Assembly (NCBI GenBank): GCA_014584705.1
Contig: JACTMJ010000031.1
Location: 243,809-307,808, forward strand
DNA length: 64,000 nucleotides
Direction: 5' to 3'
Origin: Acidobacteriota bacterium
Lineage (GTDB): Bacteria; Acidobacteriota; Terriglobia; Bryobacterales; Bryobacteraceae
Shown here: piece after piece, positions 18,255 to 26,777 of the stretch
Layout: the number at the start of each line of letters is the position of its first letter
Numbering within the stretch: the stretch's first letter is position 1
The notes under the pieces: generated by a model
What the model was told of the DNA's origin: nothing
Seen by the model: the letters and a program-made list of their open reading frames with translations, nothing else
The model's database searches: none
Translations under genes and position numbers: made by a program

Positions 18255-19424
18255 ATGAATCCTCACGTATTCATCTTTGACACGACACTGCGAGACGGCG
18301 AGCAATCCCCTGGATGCAGCATGACGGTTCCGGAAAAAGTCCGGATGGCACGGAAGCTGGTGGAGCTTGGCGCGGACATCATCGAAGCCGGGTTCCCCAT
18401 TGCATCCGAGGGCGACTACGAATCGGTGCTGGCTGTTTCGCGAGAGTTTCCGGAGGCGCGGGTGGCCGCACTGGCCAGAGCCGTGCCGAAGGACATTGAG
18501 CGTGCCGCTCGCGCTCTCGAACCCGCGAAGAAGCCGCGGATTCACACGTTTATCGCAACCAGCGATATTCACCTGAAACATAAGCTGCGCAAGACCCGGG
18601 AACAGGTGCTGGAAGATGCCGTAAATGCGGTCAAGCAGGCACGGCAGTACACCGACGACGTGGAGTTCTCCGCCGAGGACGCAACGCGGACGGGCGCGGA
18701 ATTCCTGGAGCAAATCTCGCTGGCGGTGGTGGAGGCGGGCGCAACAACCGTCAACCTCCCGGACACCGTCGGCTATACAATCCCCAGGGAATACGCGGAA
18801 ATCATCGGCAGGGTGGCACGGCTTCTCGATGGGAAGGCCATCGTCAGCGTACATTGCCATAACGACCTGGGGCTGGCGGTGGCGAACTCGATCGCCGCGG
18901 TCGAAGCCGGCGCGCGGCAGATCGAATGCACCATCAACGGAATCGGCGAGCGGGCGGGCAACGCCGCGCTCGAAGAAGTTGTAATGATTCTGAAGGTGCG
19001 CAGTGAGATCATGCCCTACCGGACTGCCATCAACGCGGAGCATCTCTATCCGGCCAGCCAGTTGCTGACCGAGTTCATTACGTTCGGGCCGCAGCCGAAC
19101 AAGGCGATTGTCGGCAGCAACGCCTTCGCGCACGAGGCGGGGATCCACCAGGACGGCTACCTGAAAGAGCGCACGACCTACGAAATCATGGACCCGCAGA
19201 GCGTAGGCGTTCCGGATAGTAAACTGGTACTTGGCAAGCACAGCGGGCGTCATGCGCTGGCCGACCGCGCCAAGTCGTTCGGATATGACCTCTCGGGTGA
19301 GCAACTCGACGCGCTTTACGAGAAATTCATCTCCCAGGCCGACAACAAGAAGGGCTTCACGAACGACGAGATCCGCGCACTGGTCGAGCAGCAATTGCGG
19401 CAGCCCGAAAGCGTCGCGAATTAG
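18255..19424 (+). CDS. leuA: 2-isopropylmalate synthase lacking the regulatory domain
   Basis: The 389-residue protein carries the HMGL-like catalytic barrel: DTTLRDGEQSPG, IEAGFPIAS, VHCHNDLGLA, INGIGERAGN, then HEAGIHQDGYL and LGKHSGRHAL of the linker subdomain. It would join acetyl-CoA and 2-oxoisovalerate in the first step of leucine synthesis. The protein stops about where the C-terminal LeuA dimer/allosteric domain (roughly 130 residues) should begin, and the 135 bases before leuB cannot hold it, so feedback inhibition by leucine through that domain is unlikely. ATG 18255 is chosen; an upstream in-frame start at 18228 is possible. Position ahead of leuBCD supports leuA over homocitrate or citramalate synthase. 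Confidence 0.88.
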   Translation: MNPHVFIFDTTLRDGEQSPGCSMTVPEKVRMARKLVELGADIIEAGFPIASEGDYESVLAVSREFPEARVAALARAVPKDIERAARALEPAKKPRIHTFIATSDIHLKHKLRKTREQVLEDAVNAVKQARQYTDDVEFSAEDATRTGAEFLEQISLAVVEAGATTVNLPDTVGYTIPREYAEIIGRVARLLDGKAIVSVHCHNDLGLAVANSIAAVEAGARQIECTINGIGERAGNAALEEVVMILKVRSEIMPYRTAINAEHLYPASQLLTEFITFGPQPNKAIVGSNAFAHEAGIHQDGYLKERTTYEIMDPQSVGVPDSKLVLGKHSGRHALADRAKSFGYDLSGEQLDALYEKFISQADNKKGFTNDEIRALVEQQLRQPESVAN

Positions 19425-19559
19425 CCGCGCGGGGCCGGTACGGAATGGCCATTCCCGCGCGAGCGGTGCGCGAAGTTCGGCTTTTCGCGGCAAGCCGCTG
19501 CGTTGCGGCCAGAATTTCCACGCGCTAAGCGTCATTCAGGAATACGGAAAGTACAACCG

Positions 19560-20642
19560 ATGAAGATGAACGTGTTGGTTCTGCCCGGGGACGGGATCGG
19601 AACCGAAGTTACCCGGGAAGCCGTGCGCGTCCTCAACCATGTGGCGGCCAAATTCGGGCACCAAATTCAGCTAACCGAAGGGCTGCTGGGGGGCGTGGCG
19701 ATCCACAAGACCGGTGTGCCCTTTCCGGAGGAGACCGAGAAGCTGGCGCACGCCTGCGATGCGACGCTGCTTGGCGCCGTGGGCCTGCCGGAGTTTGACG
19801 ACGCGCCCCCGCAGCAGCGCCCGGAGAAGGGTTTGCTCGGCATTCGCAAGGCGCTTGGCGTTTACGCGAACCTGCGGCCCGTGAGGAGTTTCCGGTCTCT
19901 GCTCGATTCCTCCCCGCTCAAGAATGAGCGCGTGGATGGCGTGGACATGATCATCGTGCGCGAACTGAACGGCGGCCTTTACTACGGGCTGCCGCGCGGT
20001 ATCGAGGGGGAAGGGGCCGAAGAGCGCGGCACCAACACCATGACCTATACGCGCGCCGAGATTCAGCGGATCACCCGGATGGCCTTCGGGCTGGCGAAGA
20101 ATCGCCGGGGGAAGGTCACCAGCGTCGACAAGTCGAACGTGCTCGAAACCTCTCAGCTTTGGCGAAAAGTAGTGAACGAGGTTGCCGCCGAGTTTCCTGG
20201 CGTGAAGTGCGAACACCTCCTCGTCGACAACGCGGCGATGCAGTTGATTCTGAACCCGAAGCAGTTCGACGTGATGCTCACGGAGAATATGTTCGGCGAC
20301 ATTTTGAGTGACGAGGGCAGCGTGCTCTCCGGTTCGATCGGAATGTTGCCATCGGCCTCCATCGGAGCGCAGCGCGCGAGTGGCGCCTGGGTGGGGCTTT
20401 ATGAGCCGGTACACGGTTCGGCACCCGATATCGCCGGGCAGAACAAGGCCAACCCGCTCGGGGCAATTGGTTCCGTTGCGGCGATGCTCGAATACAGCTT
20501 CCAGTTGCTGGACGAGGCCGCAGCCGTGAATCGCGCCATCGACGCGGTATTGGAAAGCGGAAATGTGACGGCGGATCTGCGGCCTAAAGGCACTCCCGCC
20601 GGCACGGATCAGGTGGGCAAGGCGGTGTGCGACGCCATCTAG
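19560..20642 (+). CDS. leuB: 3-isopropylmalate dehydrogenase
   Basis: A 360-residue enzyme with VLPGDGIGTEVTREAV at the N terminus, LLGAVGLPEFDD, LGVYANLRPVRSF, IIVRELNGGLYYG, VTSVDKSNVLETSQLW (catalytic Lys), MLTENMFGDILSDE (metal Asp) and LYEPVHGSAPDIAGQNKANP (NAD-binding). It oxidises and decarboxylates 3-isopropylmalate to 2-oxoisocaproate in the cytoplasm. It is the second gene of the leu operon, 135 bases after leuA and 42 before leuC. ATG 19566 is an alternative start two codons later. Confidence 0.95.
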   Translation: MKMNVLVLPGDGIGTEVTREAVRVLNHVAAKFGHQIQLTEGLLGGVAIHKTGVPFPEETEKLAHACDATLLGAVGLPEFDDAPPQQRPEKGLLGIRKALGVYANLRPVRSFRSLLDSSPLKNERVDGVDMIIVRELNGGLYYGLPRGIEGEGAEERGTNTMTYTRAEIQRITRMAFGLAKNRRGKVTSVDKSNVLETSQLWRKVVNEVAAEFPGVKCEHLLVDNAAMQLILNPKQFDVMLTENMFGDILSDEGSVLSGSIGMLPSASIGAQRASGAWVGLYEPVHGSAPDIAGQNKANPLGAIGSVAAMLEYSFQLLDEAAAVNRAIDAVLESGNVTADLRPKGTPAGTDQVGKAVCDAI

Positions 20643-20684
20643 GTACGCATTCGCCAGGTACTCTTCAGAAGGAAATTGAGACAG

Positions 20685-22091
20685 ATGGGCACTCCTCGCA
20701 CAATCATTCAGAAGGTCTGGGACAACCACGTCGTTGCCCAGAATGAAGGCGCTCCGGCGCTGATTTATATTGACCTGCACCTGGTTCACGAGGTCACGTC
20801 CCCGCAAGCCTTCGCGGGCTTGCGCGAACGGGGTCTCAAAGTGCGCCAGCCGTCCCGCACGGTGGCAACCACGGACCACAGCATTCCCACCACGGACCGG
20901 AGCCTGCCCATCCTCGATGTCATTGCGAAGACCCAGGTGGAAAAACTCGAATCGAATTGCCGGGAGTTCGGAATTCCCTGCTTCGGCTTCCACTCCGAGC
21001 ATCAGGGAATCGTCCACGTCATTGGGCCGGAACTGGGCTTCACTCAGCCTGGAATGACCGTCGTGTGCGGCGATTCGCATACCGCCACGCACGGCGCGTT
21101 CGGGGCGCTTGCCTTCGGAATCGGCACCAGCCAGGTGGAGCATGTGCTGGCGACGCAATGCCTGTTGCAGGCGCCGTCGAAGAGCTTTGAGGTCCGCGTC
21201 GATGGCAAACTGAAGCCGGGCGTGACGGCAAAGGACATCGTTCTGGCCCTGATTGCGCGCATCGGGATTGGCGGCGGCACCGGCTGCGTATTCGAGTACC
21301 GCGGGACGGCGATTTCCGCCCTCAGCATGGAAGAGCGGATGACCATCTGCAATATGTCGATTGAAGGCGGCGCTCGCGCGGGATTGATCGCTCCGGACGA
21401 GACCACCTACGAATACATCAAGGGCCGCCCTTTCGCGCCGCGGGGCGCGGATTGGGATGCGGCGCTCGCCCGCTGGCGGCAACTCCCCACCGACGAGGGC
21501 GCGGTCTACGACCAATCCATTTTTATTGACGCCGATGCGCTGGAGCCGATGATCACTTTCGGCACCAACCCGGGCATGGGTATCCCGATCTCCCAACCGG
21601 TCCCGACGCCGGACGCGATTGAAGACCCCATTGAGCGCGAATCCATTCAGAAGGCGCTCGACTACATGGGCATCCACAGCGGCAAACCGCTGCTGGGGCA
21701 TCCCGTAGACGTCGTGTTCATTGGTAGTTGCACGAACTCCCGTATCTCCGATCTTCGCCAGGCCGCGGCGCTGTTGAAAGGGCGCAAGGTGAATCCCTCC
21801 GTTCGCACGATGGTGGTGCCGGGCTCGCAAGAGGTGAAGAGGCAGGCGGAAGCGGAGGGCCTTGACGACGTGTTCCGGGCCGCTGGCGCCGAATGGCGGG
21901 AAGCCGGGTGCAGCATGTGCATCGCCATGAACGGAGACCAACTTGCTCCCGGGCAGTACTGCGTTTCCACCAGCAACCGAAATTTCGAAGGCCGGCAGGG
22001 CAAGGGCGGACGTACCTTCCTGGCCAGCCCCCTGACCGCCGCCGCATCCGCCATGGCCGGCGTCGTTACCGATGTGAGGACCATTCTATGA
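20685..22091 (+). CDS. leuC: 3-isopropylmalate dehydratase large subunit
   Basis: This 468-residue aconitase-family subunit shows ATTDHSIPT, VCGDSHTATHGAFGALAFGIGTS, FIGSCTNSR and AGCSMCIAMNGDQL, the last two giving the three cysteines of the 4Fe-4S cluster. With LeuD it isomerises 2- to 3-isopropylmalate. An AGAAGGA sequence precedes ATG 20685. It ends in an ATGA overlap with leuD, so the subunits are translationally coupled. Confidence 0.95.
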   Translation: MGTPRTIIQKVWDNHVVAQNEGAPALIYIDLHLVHEVTSPQAFAGLRERGLKVRQPSRTVATTDHSIPTTDRSLPILDVIAKTQVEKLESNCREFGIPCFGFHSEHQGIVHVIGPELGFTQPGMTVVCGDSHTATHGAFGALAFGIGTSQVEHVLATQCLLQAPSKSFEVRVDGKLKPGVTAKDIVLALIARIGIGGGTGCVFEYRGTAISALSMEERMTICNMSIEGGARAGLIAPDETTYEYIKGRPFAPRGADWDAALARWRQLPTDEGAVYDQSIFIDADALEPMITFGTNPGMGIPISQPVPTPDAIEDPIERESIQKALDYMGIHSGKPLLGHPVDVVFIGSCTNSRISDLRQAAALLKGRKVNPSVRTMVVPGSQEVKRQAEAEGLDDVFRAAGAEWREAGCSMCIAMNGDQLAPGQYCVSTSNRNFEGRQGKGGRTFLASPLTAAASAMAGVVTDVRTIL

Positions 22092-22708
22092 CGCCCTTTA
22101 CCCGACTCGTCAGCCGCCTCGTGCCGCTCCCCATCGACAACATCGATACGGACCAGATCATCCCCGCGCGCTTTCTGAAGACGATCTCCAAGGAAGGCCT
22201 CGATAAGAACCTGTTCTGCGACTGGCGTTACAACGAGGACGGCACGGACAGAGCGGATTTCATCCTCAACAAGCCCGAAGCAAAGGGTGCGCGAATTCTG
22301 CTCGCGGGCGACAACTTTGGATGCGGTTCGTCACGGGAGCACGCACCCTGGGCGCTCACGCAGTTCGGCTTCCGCGCGGTGCTCAGCACGTCCTTCGCGG
22401 ACATTTTTCGCGGAAATGCTTTGAAAAATTCCCTGCTTCCCGTCGTAATTCCGCACGATATTCAAAAGGAATTGTTTGCTATTCGGGAAACGAACCCGGA
22501 TTATTCCGTAGAGATCGACCTCGCAAGCCAGACGCTTTTGCTGGCCGACGGGAGAAAAGTGGAATTTCCGGTAGACCCGTTCGCGAAGCACTGCCTGCTG
22601 AACGGTGTTGACGAGCTCGGCTATTTGTTGCAGCACGCGGACCAGATCTCCGCCTATGAGGCCCGCCAGCCGTGGGCTCTCAATACCGCTCAGCCGCTTG
22701 ACGGGTAG
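22088..22708 (+). CDS. leuD: 3-isopropylmalate dehydratase small subunit
   Basis: The 206-residue swivelling subunit has PIDNIDTDQIIPARFLK, GDNFGCGSSREHAPWAL and FADIFRGNALKNSLLPV, all diagnostic of LeuD. It completes the isomerase with LeuC. The start overlaps the leuC stop by four bases, and a terminator follows 45 bases after the stop, which ends the leu operon. Confidence 0.95.
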   Translation: MTPFTRLVSRLVPLPIDNIDTDQIIPARFLKTISKEGLDKNLFCDWRYNEDGTDRADFILNKPEAKGARILLAGDNFGCGSSREHAPWALTQFGFRAVLSTSFADIFRGNALKNSLLPVVIPHDIQKELFAIRETNPDYSVEIDLASQTLLLADGRKVEFPVDPFAKHCLLNGVDELGYLLQHADQISAYEARQPWALNTAQPLDG

Positions 22709-22750
22709 CCGGTCTCAACTAAACCGGGCCTCCATCGGGATCTCGCACGG

Positions 22751-22790
22751 AGTCCGCCGGAAGCGATTCATCCGGCGGGCTTCTTGTTCC
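22751..22790 (+). terminator. Terminator of the leu operon
   Basis: CCGCCGGA (22754-22761) pairs with TCCGGCGG (22771-22778), extended by three further pairs including one G-T, with a nine-base loop, and is followed by TTCTTGTT. The T tract is interrupted, so its strength is moderate. Confidence 0.6.
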
Positions 22791-22909
22791 GGGAGAGGCG
22801 CGGTTGCTGGTGTTCGCGATACAGCAAACATATTCGGTAATTTTGATTTTAATTTTAATTTAGCGTCCCATATATCCTTATTAATCAAAGACAACTGCGA
22901 TTCTCGGAG

Positions 22910-22938
22910 TTGAATTTCCGATTCAGTACTGGTACAAT
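22910..22938 (+). promoter_or_regulatory. Strong sigma-70-like promoter of the small transcription unit
   Basis: TTGAAT (22910-22915) and TACAAT (22933-22938) are exactly 17 bases apart, inside an AT-rich patch that contrasts with the GC-rich surroundings. It is the best promoter match in the window outside the CRISPR locus. Confidence 0.65.
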
Positions 22939-22944
22939 TGGGTT

Positions 22945-23188
22945 GTCGGTGGGCGATCACTCACGCCGAGTCCTTCGGCGGACGGAGTAGCGTCCCGGCT
23001 CAATCGGTCGCGCGCCCGCCTCTCGTTTCCGTTAACCGCCCGGTAAACGCTCCTCCTGGAAACATCCCGGCGGAGCAATCGCTCTTAACCCCGTGGGCGT
23101 TTCCGCCGATCCATTTCTCGAATCGGCGTCGGCTCCCGTTTTTGGGCATCATACCCGCCGGAATTCAGGAAGTAAGGTGAAAGAAAAT
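22945..23188 (+). ncRNA. Long structured leader upstream of a 74-aa ORF (candidate)
   Basis: From the predicted start to the ORF lie about 240 bases with several short hairpins: CGCCGA/TCGGCG (22964-22980), CGTTT/AAACG around GTTAACC-GGTAAAC, CTCC/GGAG around 23050-23075, and GGCG/CGCC near 23097. I see no coding sequence in it. It could be a cis-acting leader or an independent small RNA. I do not recognise a known riboswitch class. Confidence 0.35.
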
Positions 23189-23413
23189 ATGATGCAGCGC
23201 GCAATGCAGTACGAACACGCAAGACAGATCATCGACGATCTGATCGACTATAACTTCAGCACTCTGACGGCGGAAGCTTCCGGAAAGCTGGATCGCATCT
23301 GGTCGTACCTCCGGTCCCGCGAGGTATCGGAGATTATTCGAACGAACGGCTATCATGGACAACCATCCTGCTCTCGGAGCAACGACTTCTATGCCGGCAA
23401 CGGTTTTGACTAG
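23189..23413 (+). CDS. Small protein, unknown function
   Basis: A 74-residue ORF (ATG 23189; ATG 23192 also possible) with AAGGTG about ten bases upstream. The first two thirds look helical and charged (QYEHARQIIDDLIDYNFSTL), the C terminus is polar (SCSRSNDFYAGNGFD). No family recognised. It has its own good promoter, a long leader and a perfect terminator, so it is probably expressed strongly. Flanked by leuD and a divergent sugar-isomerase-like gene. Confidence 0.55.
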   Translation: MMQRAMQYEHARQIIDDLIDYNFSTLTAEASGKLDRIWSYLRSREVSEIIRTNGYHGQPSCSRSNDFYAGNGFD

Positions 23414-23438
23414 TTCCCGCTCTTTGAATTCCAACGAA

Positions 23439-23475
23439 AACGCCCCGGACCGCGATCCGGGGCGTTCTTTTTGAT
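23439..23475 (+). terminator. Strong intrinsic terminator
   Basis: AACGCCCCGGA (23439-23449) and its exact complement (23456-23466) form an 11-bp stem with a six-base loop, followed by CTTTTTG. It ends the small-ORF unit. It may also serve the convergent gene ending at 23498, since AAAA lies on the other side. Confidence 0.9.
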
Positions 23476-23497
23476 ACTGTCTATCAGCTGTCCATTT

Positions 23498-24388
23498 TCA
23501 TTTTGAGCTGTACTTCTGGCACAACCCGCGCAGTTCCGCCAGCAAGCGTGGCATGGCCGTGGCGGTCGGCTCCGGCGCTTCATATTCGAGCGCCAGGTAG
23601 CCCTTGTAACCGCTTCGAGCGAACATCGCGGTTAACTGATCCCAATCCGCTTTCACCTCTTCCTTAGGCTTAGCCCCCGCGATCATCGTCTTGAACTGGG
23701 AAGCGACGGCGTAGGGCAGGCACTTCTCGATCTGGGGGATCGCGTTCTCGCTGAAGTTGCCGGTGTCGAGGTTGATTCCCACATAGTCGGAATTGACCCG
23801 GTTGACGACATCGATGATCTTCGAGGCATGGTCCGTAATGCCGCCGTGGTTTTCGAGGCCGAGAATCACACCGCGCTTTCCCGCATAGTCGGACGCCCGG
23901 ATGAGCGAATCGACGCACCAGTTGATCGCGTCCGCTTCTGTGTAGCCCTTGGGCGCATGGCCTCCGAAAACCCGGATGTGGCCGGCGCCGAGCTGCGAGG
24001 CAACGTCGATCCAGCCCATCAGTTCACGCACCTGGTCCCGTCGCTTCGCGGCGTCGGCGTTGCAGAAATCGGTGCGAACCGAAATGCTATAGATCTCGAC
24101 GCCGTTGATGTAGGCCATCCGGCGCAGCGGCATCAGGAAGCTCTCGCTCGTGTTTGGGAACCAGTAGACCGTGAGGTCCAATCCGTCGATGCCATTGTCA
24201 ACGGCGATCTTCACGAGATCGGTATAGGTGAGTGACTTGTCGGCGAGTTCCTTCCGATAGGAATACGCGCAAATGGCGGGCTTCAGCCTGGCCTTTGGTC
24301 CGAACATGTCCTGGCTTCGCGTGTTGGCGAGGGCGGCGGGTACGGCTGCCATCGCGGGTAAACAGGCCAGTATCTGGCGGCGATTCAT
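23498..24388 (-). CDS. Exported sugar phosphate isomerase/epimerase-like TIM-barrel protein
   Basis: The 296-residue protein has an N-terminal export signal (MNRRQILACLPAMAAVPAAL, twin-arginine-like but atypical) and then an AP-endonuclease-2/xylose-isomerase-like barrel: IDGLDLTVYWFPNT, HIRVFGGHAPKGY, VILGLENHGGITDHASKI (metal Glu) and VGINLDTGNF. Such proteins isomerise or epimerise sugars or inositols, often with Mn or Co. GGAGGAG precedes ATG 24388. Its substrate is unknown. Confidence 0.78.
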   Translation of the reverse strand: MNRRQILACLPAMAAVPAALANTRSQDMFGPKARLKPAICAYSYRKELADKSLTYTDLVKIAVDNGIDGLDLTVYWFPNTSESFLMPLRRMAYINGVEIYSISVRTDFCNADAAKRRDQVRELMGWIDVASQLGAGHIRVFGGHAPKGYTEADAINWCVDSLIRASDYAGKRGVILGLENHGGITDHASKIIDVVNRVNSDYVGINLDTGNFSENAIPQIEKCLPYAVASQFKTMIAGAKPKEEVKADWDQLTAMFARSGYKGYLALEYEAPEPTATAMPRLLAELRGLCQKYSSK

Positions 24389-24543
24389 AAGTCTCCTCCG
24401 GTGAAAGGGTTCCCGACCATTGTATGCGCCCCGCGGAGGAACTGGCGGAACCGGGTGGCGAATCGCGGCCGCTCCTCGTGCATCGCGGGCGGAGCGAGGC
24501 TATGGGAACGGTTCTCCGCGGCCGAAGGCGGTAGAATGGAGGC

Positions 24544-25425
24544 ATGCCTGCACTGGTGACTCTGGGAACAGCCAGCGTGCCGCTAGATCCTGAGGTTCTG
24601 CGCGAGAAGCAAGAGGCTTTGTTTGCGCATCTGCGCTCGCTCGGCACGGTGATGGTGGCTTACTCCGGCGGTACGGATTCCGCCTACCTGGCCTGGGTGG
24701 CAAGTCAGGCGCTGGGCGAGAATGCCATCGCGGTGCTGGCCGATTCCGCGTCGGTGCCGGCGAGCCACGTGCGCGATGCGGAAGCGTTCGCGCGCGAGTT
24801 CGGCATCCGCTATCAGACGATTAAGACTAAAGAGTTTGAAAATCCGGACTATTCGAAAAATGACGGCGACCGCTGCTTCCACTGCAAGGACGAACTCTTC
24901 TTCCGGATGGAAGCCTTCGGCAAGGAGAACGGCCTTGAGGCGATCGTCTATGGTGTGAACAAGGACGATCTGGGCGACTACCGCCCGGGCCAGGAAGCGG
25001 CGAAGATCCATCAGGTGGAAGCGCCGCTCGTGAAGGCCGATCTTACCAAGGCGGAGATCCGGGAACTTTCCCGCCTGGCCGGGCTGCCCACCTGGAACCG
25101 CCCGGCGGCTGCGTGCCTGAGTTCACGTATCGCCTATGGGATGCAGGTAACCGAAGAGAAGGTGAAGCAGGTGGAGACGGGCGAAGAAGCGCTTAAGGCG
25201 CTTGGTTTCGTGAAGTTCCGTGTGCGCCACCATGGTGACCTGGCGCGCATCGAAATCGCTCGTGAAGAATTGCCCCGCGCGCTGGATATGGAGATGGCCG
25301 GGGAGTTTGTCCGCATCTTCAAACCGCTCGGCTTCCACTTCGTGACGCTGGATCTCGAAGGTTATCGCCAGGGTTCGCTGAACGAATCGTTGGGCATTGC
25401 GCGCAAAGCCGACAGCGCGCGGTAG
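24544..25425 (+). CDS. larE: ATP-dependent sulfur transferase LarE
   Basis: The 293-residue protein has the PP-loop SGGTDS at residues 41-46 for AMP activation and PAAACLSSRIAYG with Cys191 at the sulfur-donor position. LarE builds the nickel-pincer nucleotide cofactor of lactate racemase and relatives by sulfur insertion. A CxxC at 111-114 (RCFHCK) together with Cys191 gives three cysteines, which resembles the 4Fe-4S-dependent LarE type rather than the sacrificial single-cysteine type; that is inference. No larA, larB or larC lies in the window. It runs 17 bases before mtaB. Confidence 0.88.
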   Translation: MPALVTLGTASVPLDPEVLREKQEALFAHLRSLGTVMVAYSGGTDSAYLAWVASQALGENAIAVLADSASVPASHVRDAEAFAREFGIRYQTIKTKEFENPDYSKNDGDRCFHCKDELFFRMEAFGKENGLEAIVYGVNKDDLGDYRPGQEAAKIHQVEAPLVKADLTKAEIRELSRLAGLPTWNRPAAACLSSRIAYGMQVTEEKVKQVETGEEALKALGFVKFRVRHHGDLARIEIAREELPRALDMEMAGEFVRIFKPLGFHFVTLDLEGYRQGSLNESLGIARKADSAR

Positions 25426-25442
25426 CGTTATTTCGAAGAGCC

Positions 25443-26777
25443 GTGAAGTCTTTTTACGTACACAATTTCGGATGCCGCGCCGCGCAGGCCGATGGGGCAG
25501 CCCTTGAAACCATGCTCGCCTTGCGCGGATTTGCCCCTGCTCCGGAACGGGACGCGGCGGATCTCGTGGTCTTGAACACCTGCACCGTCACCGCCGCCGC
25601 CGATGACGATGTGCGCAAGACCGCGCGGCGGGTGAACCGGGAGAATCCGGAAGCGAGCATCCTCATCACGGGTTGCTATGCGCAGCGCGATCCGGAGACC
25701 CTCGCGCACCTGCCGGGCGTCCGCTGGGTGGTGGGTAACTCGCACAAGACGCAGATCCCCGATATCGTCGCCGAGCATGCGGCGGAGTCGGGCGCGCTGA
25801 CGCCCTACCACGGCAATATCCACGTGGGCGACATTTTCGCGCAGCACGAGTTTCTTTCCGCACCGGTTGAAGATTCCACCGGGGACCGCACGCGCCCGAA
25901 CCTCAAGATCCAGGATGGCTGCAACAACCGCTGCTCCTTCTGCGTGATTCCGTTTGTCCGGGGGCGCAGCCGCAGTGCGCCGCTGCATGAGGTGATTGAG
26001 CAGGTCCGGCAGCTGGGTGCAAAGTATTGTGAAGTGGTGCTGAGCGGGATCAACCTGGGCAGGTGGGGCCGTGACAACGGGATTTCCATGCGGTTGCACG
26101 ATCTTGTGCGCACCCTGCTGGCAGAGACTCCGGTGGAGCGCCTGCGCCTAAGCTCCGTCGAGCCGATGGATTACTCGAATGAGCTGCTGGAGTTGATGGC
26201 GTCCGACTCGCGAATCGCCCGCCATTGGCACGCGCCGCTGCAATCCGGCTGTGACGCGGTGCTCAAGCGAATGAAGCGGCGCTACCGCGTGCGCCACTAT
26301 GAAGACCGCATGCGGCGGGCCTTCGCCCTGCTGCCGGAAGCCGCTTTCGGGGCAGACGTGATGGTGGGTTTCCCCGGCGAGACCGATGCCGAGTTCGAGG
26401 AGACGCGCGCCTTCATCGAAGGCATGCCGTACACCTACCTCCATGTCTTCACTTACTCTGAACGGCCGGGCACGCCTGCCAGTGATCTCGCCGATTCCGT
26501 GCCCATTCCCGTCCGCAAGCAACGCAATGCCGTTTTGCGGGAACTGGCCGCGCGAAAGAATTTGGAATTTCGTCAGGGATTGGTGGGCCGGCGTCTGAGC
26601 GTGGTAACCCTCGAAAACGAAGGCTTCGCCCTCAGCGATAACTACGTGAAGGTGGAGCTCGCGCAGCCCTCCCCGGCCAACGAAATTCACGAGGTTGAGA
26701 TCGGCGGCGTCACGGAAACAGGCCTTGCCGAAAAGCGTCCGGAGCTCTCGGCGATTAGCCCGTTCGTCGTCATCTAA
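25443..26777 (+). CDS. mtaB: MiaB-like tRNA methylthiotransferase (MtaB type)
   Basis: A 444-residue radical-SAM methylthiotransferase. The N-terminal UPF0004 domain shows FGCRAAQADG, NTCTV and ITGCYAQ (cluster cysteines), the radical-SAM motif is QDGCNNRCSFCVIPFVRG (CxxxCxxC), and a TRAM-like tail follows. MtaB-type enzymes convert t6A to ms2t6A at position 37 of tRNAs. The start is GTG 25443. Its stop overlaps the stop of the convergent aldo/keto reductase. Distinction from MiaB and RimO rests on overall resemblance. Confidence 0.88.
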   Translation: MKSFYVHNFGCRAAQADGAALETMLALRGFAPAPERDAADLVVLNTCTVTAAADDDVRKTARRVNRENPEASILITGCYAQRDPETLAHLPGVRWVVGNSHKTQIPDIVAEHAAESGALTPYHGNIHVGDIFAQHEFLSAPVEDSTGDRTRPNLKIQDGCNNRCSFCVIPFVRGRSRSAPLHEVIEQVRQLGAKYCEVVLSGINLGRWGRDNGISMRLHDLVRTLLAETPVERLRLSSVEPMDYSNELLELMASDSRIARHWHAPLQSGCDAVLKRMKRRYRVRHYEDRMRRAFALLPEAAFGADVMVGFPGETDAEFEETRAFIEGMPYTYLHVFTYSERPGTPASDLADSVPIPVRKQRNAVLRELAARKNLEFRQGLVGRRLSVVTLENEGFALSDNYVKVELAQPSPANEIHEVEIGGVTETGLAEKRPELSAISPFVVI

